DNA from: JABCPE02 sp963506915 | GTDB lineage: Bacteria; Bacteroidota; Bacteroidia; Flavobacteriales; Weeksellaceae | Length of the DNA stretch: 64,000 bases | Direction of reading: 5' to 3' | Assembly (NCBI GenBank): GCA_963506915.1 | Contig: CAUORE010000004.1 | Location: forward strand, 6,935 to 70,934 | In this document: one piece after another, positions 17,340 through 25,167 of the stretch | Numbering within the stretch: the first letter of the stretch is position 1 | How the letters are laid out: each line of letters starts with the position of its first letter | Notes under the pieces: generated by a model | Databases searched by the model: none | Seen by the model: the letters and a program-made list of their open reading frames with translations, nothing else | Told to the model about the DNA's origin: nothing | Program-made: the position numbers and the translations under genes

Positions 17340-18245
17340 ATGGAAAGTTTTTTTTCACATGGCAAACTGCTTCTCACTTCAGAATATTTTGTGCTGGACG
17401 GGGCAATGGCACTTGCTGTTCCGACCAAATCTGGACAAAACCTCTGTGTAGAAGAAAAAAATGATGGCAAGGCTCTCGTTTTTTGGGAGGCTTATCATAA
17501 TGGGAGGCTTTGGATGAGTGCAGAAATTGATTATCTCAATTGGAGAATTATAAAAACTAATCTTCCCAAAAATGCCGAATTCATCATGAATGTTCTTAGA
17601 AATATTCAAAGCCTTTCATCATCTCATTTACAAGATAAAAAATCATATTTCATGAAGACCAATCTGGAATTTCCTGCTAATTTTGGCTGGGGGAGCAGTT
17701 CTACGCTGATGGCAAATCTTGCCAAATGGGCTGGGATAGATGCTTTTGAGCTGAATGAAATTTCCCTTGGTGGAAGCGGCTATGATATAGCAGTAGCAAT
17801 GGAGGGAACGCCTATTTTGTATCAGTTAAATTGGAAAAATAGAGAGATAAAACAAGTGGATTTTAATCCAGAATTTAAGGAAGAATTGATATTTGTCCAT
17901 CTCAACCAAAAACAAGACAGCCGCGAAGGCATAAAACTCTATAAATCTAAACTCAAATCAAAGGAAATAGTTGGCGAGTTTTCGGATTTGACGGAGAAAA
18001 TTTTAAATTGTAAAAACATCGATGAATTTTCTGATTTAATGGAAATTCACGAAAAAAAAGTTTCAGAATTTTTGGGACTTACTAAAGTCAAACAGCAGTA
18101 TTTCCCTGACTGCCCTGTTTTTGTGAAAAGCCTTGGGGCGTGGGGAGGAGATTTTGTGATGACAAGGAAATTTCAAGGATATGAAAACTTTTTTCACGGA
18201 TATGGGTTTCATACTTTTTTTGACTGGAACGAAATAATTAAGTAA
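17340..18245 (+). CDS. GYDIA family GHMP kinase
   Basis: A 301-residue member of the GHMP kinase superfamily (galacto-, homoserine, mevalonate and phosphomevalonate kinases), of the Bacteroidetes group named after its GYDIA motif. This appears here as LGGSGYDIAVA. The ATP-binding motif is NFGWGSSSTLMANL, and the N-terminal GKLLLTSEYFVLDG matches GHMP motif 1. The family is thought to act in the mevalonate pathway because such genes often neighbour HMG-CoA reductase; no such neighbour is seen here. The ATG at 17340 is preferred because an in-frame TTG ten codons upstream precedes the -7 element. No further downstream gene shares its direction closely until pckA. Confidence 0.85.
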   Translation: MESFFSHGKLLLTSEYFVLDGAMALAVPTKSGQNLCVEEKNDGKALVFWEAYHNGRLWMSAEIDYLNWRIIKTNLPKNAEFIMNVLRNIQSLSSSHLQDKKSYFMKTNLEFPANFGWGSSSTLMANLAKWAGIDAFELNEISLGGSGYDIAVAMEGTPILYQLNWKNREIKQVDFNPEFKEELIFVHLNQKQDSREGIKLYKSKLKSKEIVGEFSDLTEKILNCKNIDEFSDLMEIHEKKVSEFLGLTKVKQQYFPDCPVFVKSLGAWGGDFVMTRKFQGYENFFHGYGFHTFFDWNEIIK

Positions 18246-18283
18246 AACTGAGCTAAATCATAGGAAAAACCTAAAAATATCAA

Positions 18284-18291
18284 TACATTTG
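18284..18291 (+). promoter_or_regulatory. -7 promoter element TAcaTTTG for pckA
   Basis: TACATTTG at 18284-18291 is 30 bases before the pckA ATG at 18322. An in-frame TTG at 18289 is part of this element, so it cannot be the start codon if the promoter is used. No clear -33 TTTG. Confidence 0.55.
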
Positions 18292-18321
18292 CGTATAGTT
18301 AATTTATATAAAATATTTAAC

Positions 18322-19917
18322 ATGGAACAGATTAAAAACTATTTAGAAAAACATGGAATTAAGGGAGTTAAGGAGATTGTGTATAATCCTACCTACGAAC
18401 AACTTTTCCAAGATGAAATGTCGCCAGAAAACGAAGGTTTTGAGAAAGGGATTTTAACAAATTCAGGTGCTGTTGCTGTGAAGACAGGGGTTTTTACAGG
18501 GCGTTCGCCAAAGGATAGATATATCGTAAAAGACCAAACTACGGAGAATACGATTTGGTGGGATGGTAAAATAAACTTGCCTACGACGCCTGAGATTTTT
18601 GGTGATTTAAAGAAAATAGTAACTGATTCCTTTGAAAATAAAAAAATCTATGTGGTGGATACTTTCTGCGGAACCAATCCAGACACGAGACTGAAAGTGA
18701 GATTCGTGATGGAAGTGGCTTGGCAGGCGCATTTCGTTACCAATATGTTTATCCGCCCTTCTCACTATGACTTAGAGCATTACGGAGAGCCAGATTTCTT
18801 GGTAATCAATGGTTCTAAGGTAACTAACCCGAACTGGAAAGAACAGGGGCTTAATTCAGAGAACTTTGTGATGTTTAACCTTACAGAAAAAACTCAAATT
18901 GTCGGAGGAACTTGGTACGGAGGCGAGATGAAAAAGGGAATGTTCTCTATGATGAACTACTACCTTCCACTGAAAGGAATGGCATCTATGCACTGTTCCG
19001 CGAATGTGGGCGAAAAAGGCGATGTGGCGGTGTTCTTCGGGCTTTCTGGAACAGGGAAAACTACACTTTCTGCCGACCCTAAAAGGTACCTTATCGGTGA
19101 TGATGAGCACGGCTGGGATAACAATGGAGTTTTCAACTACGAGGGAGGCTGCTATGCGAAAGTAATAGACCTTTCTGCTGAAAAAGAACCAGATATTTTT
19201 GGGGCGATAAAAAGAGATGCACTTCTTGAAAATGTAGTGGTAAAGGATAACGGCGAGGTGGACTACAGCGATGGTTCTATCACGGAAAACACCAGAGTTT
19301 CTTACCCTATCTATCACATTAGTAAGATTGTTTTACCATCAAAAGCAGGACACGCGAAGAAAGTGATTTATCTTTCTGCTGATGCATTTGGGGTGCTGCC
19401 TCCTGTTTCTATCCTTACAGATGAGCAGGCGCAATATCACTTCCTATGTGGATACACTTCTAAAATGGCAGGAACGGAGAGAGGCGTTACAGAGCCGCTG
19501 CCATCTTTCTCGCCAGCATTCGGAGAGGCGTTTTTAGCGCTTCACCCTACGATGTATTCTAAAACTTTGGTTTCTAAAATGAAAGAACATGGAGCAAAAG
19601 CTTATTTAGTAAATACAGGCTGGAATGGAACAGGGAAAAGAATTTCGCTGAAAGATACCAGAGCTATCATAGATGCTATTTTAGATGGTTCTATTGATAA
19701 AGCGGAAACGAATAAAATCCCAATTTTAGGACTTACTTTCCCAACGGTGCTGCCGAATGTTCCTTCTGAAATTCTTGACCCAAGAGACACTTACGCTGAT
19801 GCTTCTCAGTGGGAGGCTAAGGCTAAGGATTTAGCACGAAAATATATCAAATACTTTGAACAATATACAGACACAGAAGAAGGAAAAGCATTAGTAAATG
19901 CAGGTCCGAAATTATAA
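18322..19917 (+). CDS. pckA: phosphoenolpyruvate carboxykinase (ATP)
   Basis: A 531-residue cytoplasmic enzyme converting oxaloacetate and ATP to phosphoenolpyruvate, the entry step of gluconeogenesis. Motifs include TGRSPKDRYIV near the N-terminus, the PEPCK-specific YGGEMKKGMF segment, the kinase-1a P-loop FGLSGTGKTTLSAD and the metal-binding IGDDEHGW. The length is typical for the ATP-type enzyme. I choose the ATG at 18322 because the upstream in-frame TTG overlaps the -7 promoter element. The gene stands alone with its own terminator. It would allow growth on amino acids and organic acids. Confidence 0.97.
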   Translation: MEQIKNYLEKHGIKGVKEIVYNPTYEQLFQDEMSPENEGFEKGILTNSGAVAVKTGVFTGRSPKDRYIVKDQTTENTIWWDGKINLPTTPEIFGDLKKIVTDSFENKKIYVVDTFCGTNPDTRLKVRFVMEVAWQAHFVTNMFIRPSHYDLEHYGEPDFLVINGSKVTNPNWKEQGLNSENFVMFNLTEKTQIVGGTWYGGEMKKGMFSMMNYYLPLKGMASMHCSANVGEKGDVAVFFGLSGTGKTTLSADPKRYLIGDDEHGWDNNGVFNYEGGCYAKVIDLSAEKEPDIFGAIKRDALLENVVVKDNGEVDYSDGSITENTRVSYPIYHISKIVLPSKAGHAKKVIYLSADAFGVLPPVSILTDEQAQYHFLCGYTSKMAGTERGVTEPLPSFSPAFGEAFLALHPTMYSKTLVSKMKEHGAKAYLVNTGWNGTGKRISLKDTRAIIDAILDGSIDKAETNKIPILGLTFPTVLPNVPSEILDPRDTYADASQWEAKAKDLARKYIKYFEQYTDTEEGKALVNAGPKL

Positions 19918-19935
19918 TAGATAATAGAAAAAATG

Positions 19936-19973
19936 AAAATACAGGGTATTTGTAAATTTACCCTGTATTTTTT
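19936..19973 (+). terminator. rho-independent terminator after pckA
   Basis: A 13-bp stem, AAAATACAGGGTA (19936-19948) with TACCCTGTATTTT (19959-19971), ten-base loop, ending in a run of T. Confidence 0.8.
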
Positions 19974-20003
19974 AGTATTTAAAAAATAAATGAAATTTAT
20001 ATT

Positions 20004-21857
20004 ATGAGAAAAGCAATTTTTACACTTTCAATCGCGGCATCAGTTTTTGTTAATGCCCAGACACTTCCTAAAAATTCGGTTAATATTGCGGATAAGGGAG
20101 ATAAGATTTTAGTTAATTCTCTTACAGGAGTAGCTGTAGTTTCCGGAGACAATGGAGTTTATGGAATTAGTGAAAGCAGCACTTCGCCTATTTGGAAAAT
20201 TGACAATGCTGAAATTTATTCCAAATCAGTTTTTAACCAAAGTGATTTATCAGGATTAAATCTACTTGGAGAGGAAACTTTGGTAGAAAATATCTATGGA
20301 AGCCCATATATTATAGTAACTAAGGGCATGTCCAAAAGTGTAGTGGATACGAATACAGGTAAGGTTCTATTTGGTACCTTGAAAGAGGGCTGGGCGCCGG
20401 TTAATCACTATATGATTCCGAATACTACGACATTGCTGGTGGAATATGTGAAGGACAAAAAATCTTACATTGCGAATGTAGATTTAGCCACTGGGACTAT
20501 AAAATGGACATCAGAAACAGGAGAAATAGGAGGTTTGGTAGGAAGACTGAAAGATCTTGCCAAGCGTGAAAGGTCAGCAAAAGTTTATCCTAAATTAGAC
20601 AAAGAAGGAAATGTATATGGTTATTTCAGTGGTAAGTTTATCAAGCTGAATATGACCGATGGAAAGGTTCTTTGGCAAAGTGACCAAAAATTAACAAATT
20701 TTGATATTAATAAAACAGGAGCGTATATTATAACGATCAGCAGAGCGGGAGGCCTCGGAGGTTTTCTAGGAACCAAGGAAGCACTAAATATCATAGATGC
20801 TAAAACAGGAGCACCTGTCTGGAAAGAAGATAAATCCGTAGGAAAAGTGGTCTATGTGGAGGATATGGGAAATCAGTTCTTATTGGCTTCGTATAATGGG
20901 ACGAATCTTTATGACTATACCACAGGACGCACACAGTGGAAAAAGAATGTAAAAGGAGAGCCTAGAATGATGGTGAAGTCAAACGGAGGATATATTTTCG
21001 TGACTAAAAATGAAATGAATTTCATCAAAGAAGACGGAAAAGAGCTTTGGAAAAGAGAGGTGGAAATTTCTGATAATAAAAACGATGAAATCATAGAACT
21101 AAGAGAAAGAAACGGTAAAATATTCTATATTACATCTACTTATGCCAATATTGTAGATATCAATAACGGAAGCAAAATATGGAAAAGAAACATAAAGTTA
21201 GAAGAAAAACGACCTACTTTCTTTGTCTATAATGATGCTAACCAAGAGTATGTTCTCTATAATGATGAGAAATTGTATAAATATAATGCTTCTAATACAG
21301 AAAGACCAGAGCCTTTCGCTAAACTTAGACTCAAAAAAGAGAAAGAAGTAACAGACCTAGAAATCCGTCAAAATGGTTACCTTATTTCAGGAATGGGAGA
21401 ATTAGCCTATGTAGATAAGTCAGGAAATGTTGTTTTTCAAAAATATTATGATGAGCCAGGTGCGTTCGAGCGTACATTTTCTCGTATAGGTCTTAATGCC
21501 TTGAATGTAGCTGCAAATATAGGTGCTGCAGAATGGGTTGACAGCCAAGGAAATTCACAAGGTGGAGTGTTCTTTAATGAAGAAAATAGAGATTTGCTAG
21601 GTGGAGTTTCAGAGACGGCATTCTATCTGGATTCTTCTATGAAAACAAGATTTAACGCTTCTAACCAAGTTAAAGATTATAAATTTTTCTTTACTAAAGA
21701 AGGAGCGAATAAAGTCTTAGTAAAAGTAAATAAAGACACTGGAGCAGAGGAAGGAAAATTCCTTTTCAATAATAACAAGCCTGTCTATACTATTGATGAG
21801 TATAGCGGAACTATTTACTACATCAATGGTAATAAGATAGATGTTTTTAAGTATTAA
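20004..21857 (+). CDS. PQQ-like beta-propeller protein, exported
   Basis: A 617-residue exported protein with a signal peptide ending VNAQT (cleavage near residue 19). The body consists of repeated beta-propeller blades of the PQQ/quinoprotein type, with recurring W-containing motifs such as TGTIKWTSETGE, DGKVLWQSDQ, TGAPVWKEDKS, TGRTQWKKNVK, DGKELWKREVE and NGSKIWKRNIK. These spacings suggest at least six blades. This architecture is shared with BamB-type scaffold proteins, but there is no lipobox and no other Bam gene nearby, so the role is unassigned. It is monocistronic with a terminator just downstream. Confidence 0.82.
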   Translation: MRKAIFTLSIAASVFVNAQTLPKNSVNIADKGDKILVNSLTGVAVVSGDNGVYGISESSTSPIWKIDNAEIYSKSVFNQSDLSGLNLLGEETLVENIYGSPYIIVTKGMSKSVVDTNTGKVLFGTLKEGWAPVNHYMIPNTTTLLVEYVKDKKSYIANVDLATGTIKWTSETGEIGGLVGRLKDLAKRERSAKVYPKLDKEGNVYGYFSGKFIKLNMTDGKVLWQSDQKLTNFDINKTGAYIITISRAGGLGGFLGTKEALNIIDAKTGAPVWKEDKSVGKVVYVEDMGNQFLLASYNGTNLYDYTTGRTQWKKNVKGEPRMMVKSNGGYIFVTKNEMNFIKEDGKELWKREVEISDNKNDEIIELRERNGKIFYITSTYANIVDINNGSKIWKRNIKLEEKRPTFFVYNDANQEYVLYNDEKLYKYNASNTERPEPFAKLRLKKEKEVTDLEIRQNGYLISGMGELAYVDKSGNVVFQKYYDEPGAFERTFSRIGLNALNVAANIGAAEWVDSQGNSQGGVFFNEENRDLLGGVSETAFYLDSSMKTRFNASNQVKDYKFFFTKEGANKVLVKVNKDTGAEEGKFLFNNNKPVYTIDEYSGTIYYINGNKIDVFKY

Positions 21858-21872
21858 TATTAATTTAAAAAG

Positions 21873-21903
21873 AAAATCCCTCTAAATTATAGAGGGATTT
21901 TTT
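21873..21903 (+). terminator. terminator between the beta-propeller gene and dtd
   Basis: A 12-bp stem, AAAATCCCTCTA (21873-21884) with TAGAGGGATTTT (21890-21901), five-base loop and T-run. The A-tract on the other side makes it able to serve the convergent dtd transcript too. Confidence 0.78.
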
Positions 21904-21929
21904 ATGATGATTTTTATAAATCAAAATTT

Positions 21930-22379
21930 CTAACTTTTCGTTTTGCTGTCCATCACTATCGTTACAGGGCCGTCATTGAGGAGGGAGACTTTCATATCTG
22001 CACCGAAAATTCCGCTTTCGGTTTTTAAGCCTGATTTCTTGATGAGGTCTTTGAAATACTCAAACAGCTGAACAGCTTTTTCTGGTTTTGCGGCTTTTAT
22101 AAAAGATGGGCGATTTCCTTTTTTGTAGTCGGCAAGCAGCGTAAACTGGCTTACACACAGTATTTCTCCACTTATATCTTTTACAGAGAGATTCATTTTC
22201 CCTTCCTCATCACTGAAAATCCTTAAATCAACGATTTTCTTTGCGAGCCAGTCAGCATCTTCTTGGTTATCTTCTTCTTCCACGCCTACAAGGAGCAAAA
22301 GCCCTTTGGAGATTTCGCCTGTGATTTCGTTATTTACTTTTACGGAGGCTTCTGATACTCTTTGAATTACGATTTTCAT
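21930..22379 (-). CDS. dtd: D-aminoacyl-tRNA deacylase Dtd
   Basis: A 149-residue cytoplasmic proofreading enzyme that hydrolyses D-aminoacyl-tRNAs. Family motifs are MKIVIQRVSEASV at the start, SQFTLLAD (substrate-facing SQFTL) and the C-terminal FGADMKVSLLNDGPVTI, with the invariant NDGPVT. The length is exactly that of the family when the ATG at 22379 is used; earlier possible starts overlap the upstream lipoprotein gene. It follows the Rieske-like lipoprotein gene with only four bases between them, so it depends on that gene's promoter. Confidence 0.95.
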   Translation of the reverse strand: MKIVIQRVSEASVKVNNEITGEISKGLLLLVGVEEEDNQEDADWLAKKIVDLRIFSDEEGKMNLSVKDISGEILCVSQFTLLADYKKGNRPSFIKAAKPEKAVQLFEYFKDLIKKSGLKTESGIFGADMKVSLLNDGPVTIVMDSKTKS

Positions 22380-22383
22380 AAGT

Positions 22384-22836
22384 TTAATAATAGATTGAAA
22401 TGATACCCGTAGCAGCATTGTAACTATAATCATAAAATTTAGGAGGCAGTCCAGAGCCTTTTATAGGCGTTCCATCTTGTAGAATCCATTCAGCACCGTC
22501 TTTTGGGCAGACGATTTTGATATTGTTCTGAACTTCCAGCGTAGTATTCGCATCAGGGCATAGGTGTGGCGCATTTCGGTCATACACCTTGAAGCCAGTT
22601 CCTGTTTTTACTAAAATTAGTCCGCGTGTACCGCTCTGCTGTTCATTGATGTAAATCCAGCCTTTCGTATTCAAGTCAATAGCATAAGCAGGAAGGTTAA
22701 GATTCAGCTGAACATTGATAATCTGGCTGGGAAAGCAGCTCACGGTATCGGCTCTACTTTCACAAGAAATAACAAGGGATAACAAACTGAAAACTAATAA
22801 AATAAAAAAGGCTTTTAATACGCTAAATATTTTCAT
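22384..22836 (-). CDS. Rieske-like lipoprotein lacking the iron-sulfur ligands
   Basis: A 150-residue lipoprotein (lipobox VISC, Cys 25). The mature domain has the layout of a Bacteroidetes Rieske-fold family: NVQLNLNLPAY, then SGTRGLILVKTG, then YDRNAPHLCPD and KIVCPKDGAEWILQDG, ending with TGIISIYY. True Rieske proteins use C-x-H and C-x2-H boxes to bind a [2Fe-2S] cluster. Here the boxes read HLCP and CPKDG, so both histidine positions are missing and only the two cysteines remain, perhaps as a disulfide. It sits four bases upstream of dtd and diverges from greA. No activity can be assigned. Confidence 0.65.
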   Translation of the reverse strand: MKIFSVLKAFFILLVFSLLSLVISCESRADTVSCFPSQIINVQLNLNLPAYAIDLNTKGWIYINEQQSGTRGLILVKTGTGFKVYDRNAPHLCPDANTTLEVQNNIKIVCPKDGAEWILQDGTPIKGSGLPPKFYDYSYNAATGIISIYY

Positions 22837-22853
22837 AATCAGAAAAAATTTTT

Positions 22854-22870
22854 TATCTTTGTCAAAGTAA
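22854..22870. promoter_or_regulatory. abutting opposed -7 elements for greA and the Rieske-like lipoprotein
   Basis: On the plus strand TATCTTTG (22854-22861) is a consensus -7 element for greA. On the minus strand TTACTTTG (22870-22863) is one mismatch from consensus and would serve the lipoprotein-dtd pair. They are one base apart around the core CTTTGTCAAAG, so RNA polymerase could not occupy both at once. Confidence 0.5.
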
Positions 22871-22890
22871 AGTTAGTTAAAATTTAAAAG

Positions 22891-22919
22891 TATCCGGCAA
22901 AGGTCGGATATTTTATTAT
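22891..22919 (+). ncRNA. terminator-like hairpin in the greA 5' leader
   Basis: The leader between the -7 element and the greA ATG contains an 8-bp stem, TATCCGGC (22891-22898) with GTCGGATA (22903-22910, one G-T pair), a four-base loop AAAG, and then TTTTATTATT. It looks like an attenuator or early terminator that would release a short leader RNA of about 50 bases. In E. coli the greA leader yields the small RNA GraL in this way; equivalence is inference. Confidence 0.5.
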
Positions 22920-22948
22920 TTATTTAACACAAATAAAAGAAAAAAATC

Positions 22949-23416
22949 ATGAATTATGTTACAAAAGAGGGCTTAGCAAAAATGAAGGCCGAGCTAGAGC
23001 AGTTGGAATCAATAGAGAGACCAAAAATCACTCAACAGATTGCAGAAGCAAGAGACAAAGGAGACCTTTCTGAAAATGCTGAGTATGATGCAGCAAAGGA
23101 AGCGCAAGGACTTTTGGAGCTGAAAATATCCAAATTACAGGATATAATAGCAAATTCTAAAATCATAGAAGAAAACCAGATAGACACTTCTAAAGTATCT
23201 ATCCTTACGACTGTAAGACTAAAAAATAATGCAACCAAAGCCGAGCAGAAATTTACATTAGTTCCTGATAATGAGAGTGATCTGAAGGCTAATAAAATAT
23301 CTGTAAATACTCCTATTGCCAAAGGGCTTTTAGGGAAGGCTGTAGGCGAAGTAGCAGAAATAGTGCTTCCTAACGGAAATAAACTTTCGTTTGAAGTTTT
23401 AGAAATTACAATTTAG
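22949..23416 (+). CDS. greA: transcription elongation factor GreA
   Basis: A 155-residue cytoplasmic factor that enters the RNA polymerase secondary channel and stimulates cleavage of backtracked RNA. The N-terminal coiled coil (residues 1-75) carries the acidic tip DLSENAEYDAAKEAQ with the functional D and E residues. The C-terminal globular domain includes SVNTPIAKGLLGKAVGE. The length matches the family (about 157). The mRNA has an ~80-base leader with a terminator-like hairpin. A HIT-family gene follows after 48 bases. Confidence 0.97.
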   Translation: MNYVTKEGLAKMKAELEQLESIERPKITQQIAEARDKGDLSENAEYDAAKEAQGLLELKISKLQDIIANSKIIEENQIDTSKVSILTTVRLKNNATKAEQKFTLVPDNESDLKANKISVNTPIAKGLLGKAVGEVAEIVLPNGNKLSFEVLEITI

Positions 23417-23464
23417 TCTTTTAGCTAAATTAAAACAAATAGTAAAACCTTAATAATCAATAAA

Positions 23465-23854
23465 ATGGCTTCAATTTTCACAAAAATAATCAATGGCGAA
23501 ATTCCGTGCTACAAGATAGCAGAGGATGAGCATCATTTGGCGTTTTTAGATATAATGCCGATAGCCAAAGGGCATACATTGGTAATTCCTAAAAAAGAAG
23601 TGGATTTTATTTTTGATATGGAAGCAGAGGAGCATAAAAGGCTCTGGGCATTTGCGCAAGAAGTAGCTAAAAAAGTAAAGGCAGCTATTCCATGTGTGAA
23701 AGTGGGCGTAGCCGTAGTAGGGCTGGAAGTTCCGCACACACATATCCACCTCGTTCCTATCAATGAAATCAAAGATTTGAATTTTACTAATGAAAAACTG
23801 AAATTCACAGAAGAGGAATTCAGAGAAATTCAAAAAGCAATAACAGGGCAATAA
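23465..23854 (+). CDS. HIT family hydrolase
   Basis: A 129-residue histidine-triad nucleotide hydrolase or transferase acting on AMP derivatives such as adenosine-5'-phosphoramidates. It opens with the family's SIFTKIINGEIPCYKIAEDE and carries the triad near the C-terminus as VPHTHIHLVPI, the middle His being the nucleophile. The length fits HinT-like proteins. The gene lies between greA and a hairpin terminator, an arrangement in keeping with cotranscription with greA. Confidence 0.93.
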   Translation: MASIFTKIINGEIPCYKIAEDEHHLAFLDIMPIAKGHTLVIPKKEVDFIFDMEAEEHKRLWAFAQEVAKKVKAAIPCVKVGVAVVGLEVPHTHIHLVPINEIKDLNFTNEKLKFTEEEFREIQKAITGQ

Positions 23855-23867
23855 TCACTAAAATTAC

Positions 23868-23895
23868 AAACTTCAATAAATTCTTATTGGAGTTT
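23868..23895 (+). terminator. hairpin terminator after the HIT gene
   Basis: A 12-bp stem, AAACTTCAATAA (23868-23879) with TTATTGGAGTTT (23884-23895, one G-T pair), four-base loop, followed by ATTTATT, a weak T-tract. Confidence 0.6.
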
Positions 23896-23924
23896 ATTTA
23901 TTCATAAAAACAAAAAAGAATTAG

Positions 23925-25115
23925 ATGAATCCTAACCAATGTTCCTTTTGTGGAAGAAATAAGAATGAGGTATCTGTTTTGGTCTCTGGTCAGAACGGGT
24001 TTATTTGCAACTACTGTATAGAGCAGGCTCACACCATAGTGAAAGAGACTGATGAGCAAGAAAATAAAAATCATTCATCTGTAAAAACTTCGGCTCAGCT
24101 AAAGAAACCGAGAGAAATCAAGGAATTTTTGGATGAATATGTAATAGGGCAGGACCAAGCGAAAAAACAGCTTTCGATAGCGGTTTATAATCATTACAAA
24201 AGACTGGCTCACAATGCAGATGAAAATAAATCTGTAGAGATAGAAAAATCTAACATCATCATGGTGGGAGAGACCGGAACAGGAAAAACGCTCTTGGCTA
24301 AAACTATCGCTAGACAACTGGAAGTTCCTTTCTGTATCGTAGATGCTACAGTTCTTACAGAGGCGGGCTATGTAGGGGAAGATGTGGAAAGTATTCTGTC
24401 CAGACTGCTGATGGTGTCTGACTATGATGTAGAAAAAGCCGAAAGAGGTATCGTTTTTATAGATGAAATAGATAAAATCGCTAGAAAATCGGATAATCCT
24501 AGTTTGACTCGTGATGTGTCTGGAGAAGGCGTTCAGCAGGGGCTTTTGAAACTTTTAGAGGGAAGCATCGTAAATGTGCCACCACAAGGAGGGAGAAAGC
24601 ACCCAGATCAAAAATACATTCAGGTAAATACCCAGAATATCCTATTCATCGCAGGAGGGGCGTTTGATGGTATCAAAGAAATCATCGAACGAAGAATGAA
24701 CAAGCAGGCGATAGGTTTCAGTTCGGAGAAGACGAATAAGGTGGAAGATGATTCCTATATTTTAGACAAATTGGATGCTACGGATTTGAGGAATTTTGGT
24801 CTTATCCCAGAACTTTTGGGGCGTTTTCCTATTGTGACTCATTTGGATAAACTAGATGAAGCAACCATGCTGAGAATCCTAAGCGAGCCTAAAAACTCTA
24901 TTATCAATCAGTTTATAGAACTATTCAGACTAGATGGCGTGGAGCTGAGTTTCACCGAAGGAGCTTTACAAAAAATAGTAAAAGAAACGATGGAAAAAGG
25001 TTTGGGAGCGAGAGGGCTGAGAGGAACGACCGAAAAAGTTTTGGAAAAATACATGTATGATATAGACCAGCTCGGAGGTTCATTGGTCATAGATGAAAGC
25101 AAAATAGAATTTTAA
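23925..25115 (+). CDS. clpX: ATP-dependent Clp protease ATP-binding subunit ClpX
   Basis: A 396-residue AAA+ unfoldase that feeds substrates to ClpP. The N-terminal zinc-binding domain has C6, C9, C28 and C31. The AAA+ module shows Walker A GETGTGKT, Walker B VFIDEIDKI, the pore-loop region with GYVGEDVE, and sensor-2 ARGLR near the C-terminus. It is slightly shorter than E. coli ClpX (424). clpP is not in the window. A bidirectional terminator separates it from convergent glyS. Confidence 0.97.
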   Translation: MNPNQCSFCGRNKNEVSVLVSGQNGFICNYCIEQAHTIVKETDEQENKNHSSVKTSAQLKKPREIKEFLDEYVIGQDQAKKQLSIAVYNHYKRLAHNADENKSVEIEKSNIIMVGETGTGKTLLAKTIARQLEVPFCIVDATVLTEAGYVGEDVESILSRLLMVSDYDVEKAERGIVFIDEIDKIARKSDNPSLTRDVSGEGVQQGLLKLLEGSIVNVPPQGGRKHPDQKYIQVNTQNILFIAGGAFDGIKEIIERRMNKQAIGFSSEKTNKVEDDSYILDKLDATDLRNFGLIPELLGRFPIVTHLDKLDEATMLRILSEPKNSIINQFIELFRLDGVELSFTEGALQKIVKETMEKGLGARGLRGTTEKVLEKYMYDIDQLGGSLVIDESKIEF

Positions 25116-25134
25116 TATTCAAATATTTAAAAAC

Positions 25135-25162
25135 AAAAAGCAGGATTTATTTCCTGCTTTTT
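25135..25162. terminator. bidirectional terminator between clpX and glyS
   Basis: An 11-bp stem, AAAAAGCAGGA (25135-25145) with TCCTGCTTTTT (25152-25162), six-base loop, with A- and T-tracts on the two sides. It ends six bases before the glyS stop codon. Confidence 0.8.
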
Positions 25163-25167
25163 TATTA

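Noticed and set aside
23406..23430. Hairpin AATTTAG / CTAAATT at the end of greA as a terminator
   Set aside because: The stem is short and AT-only, with no T-run after it; greA and the HIT gene are more likely cotranscribed.
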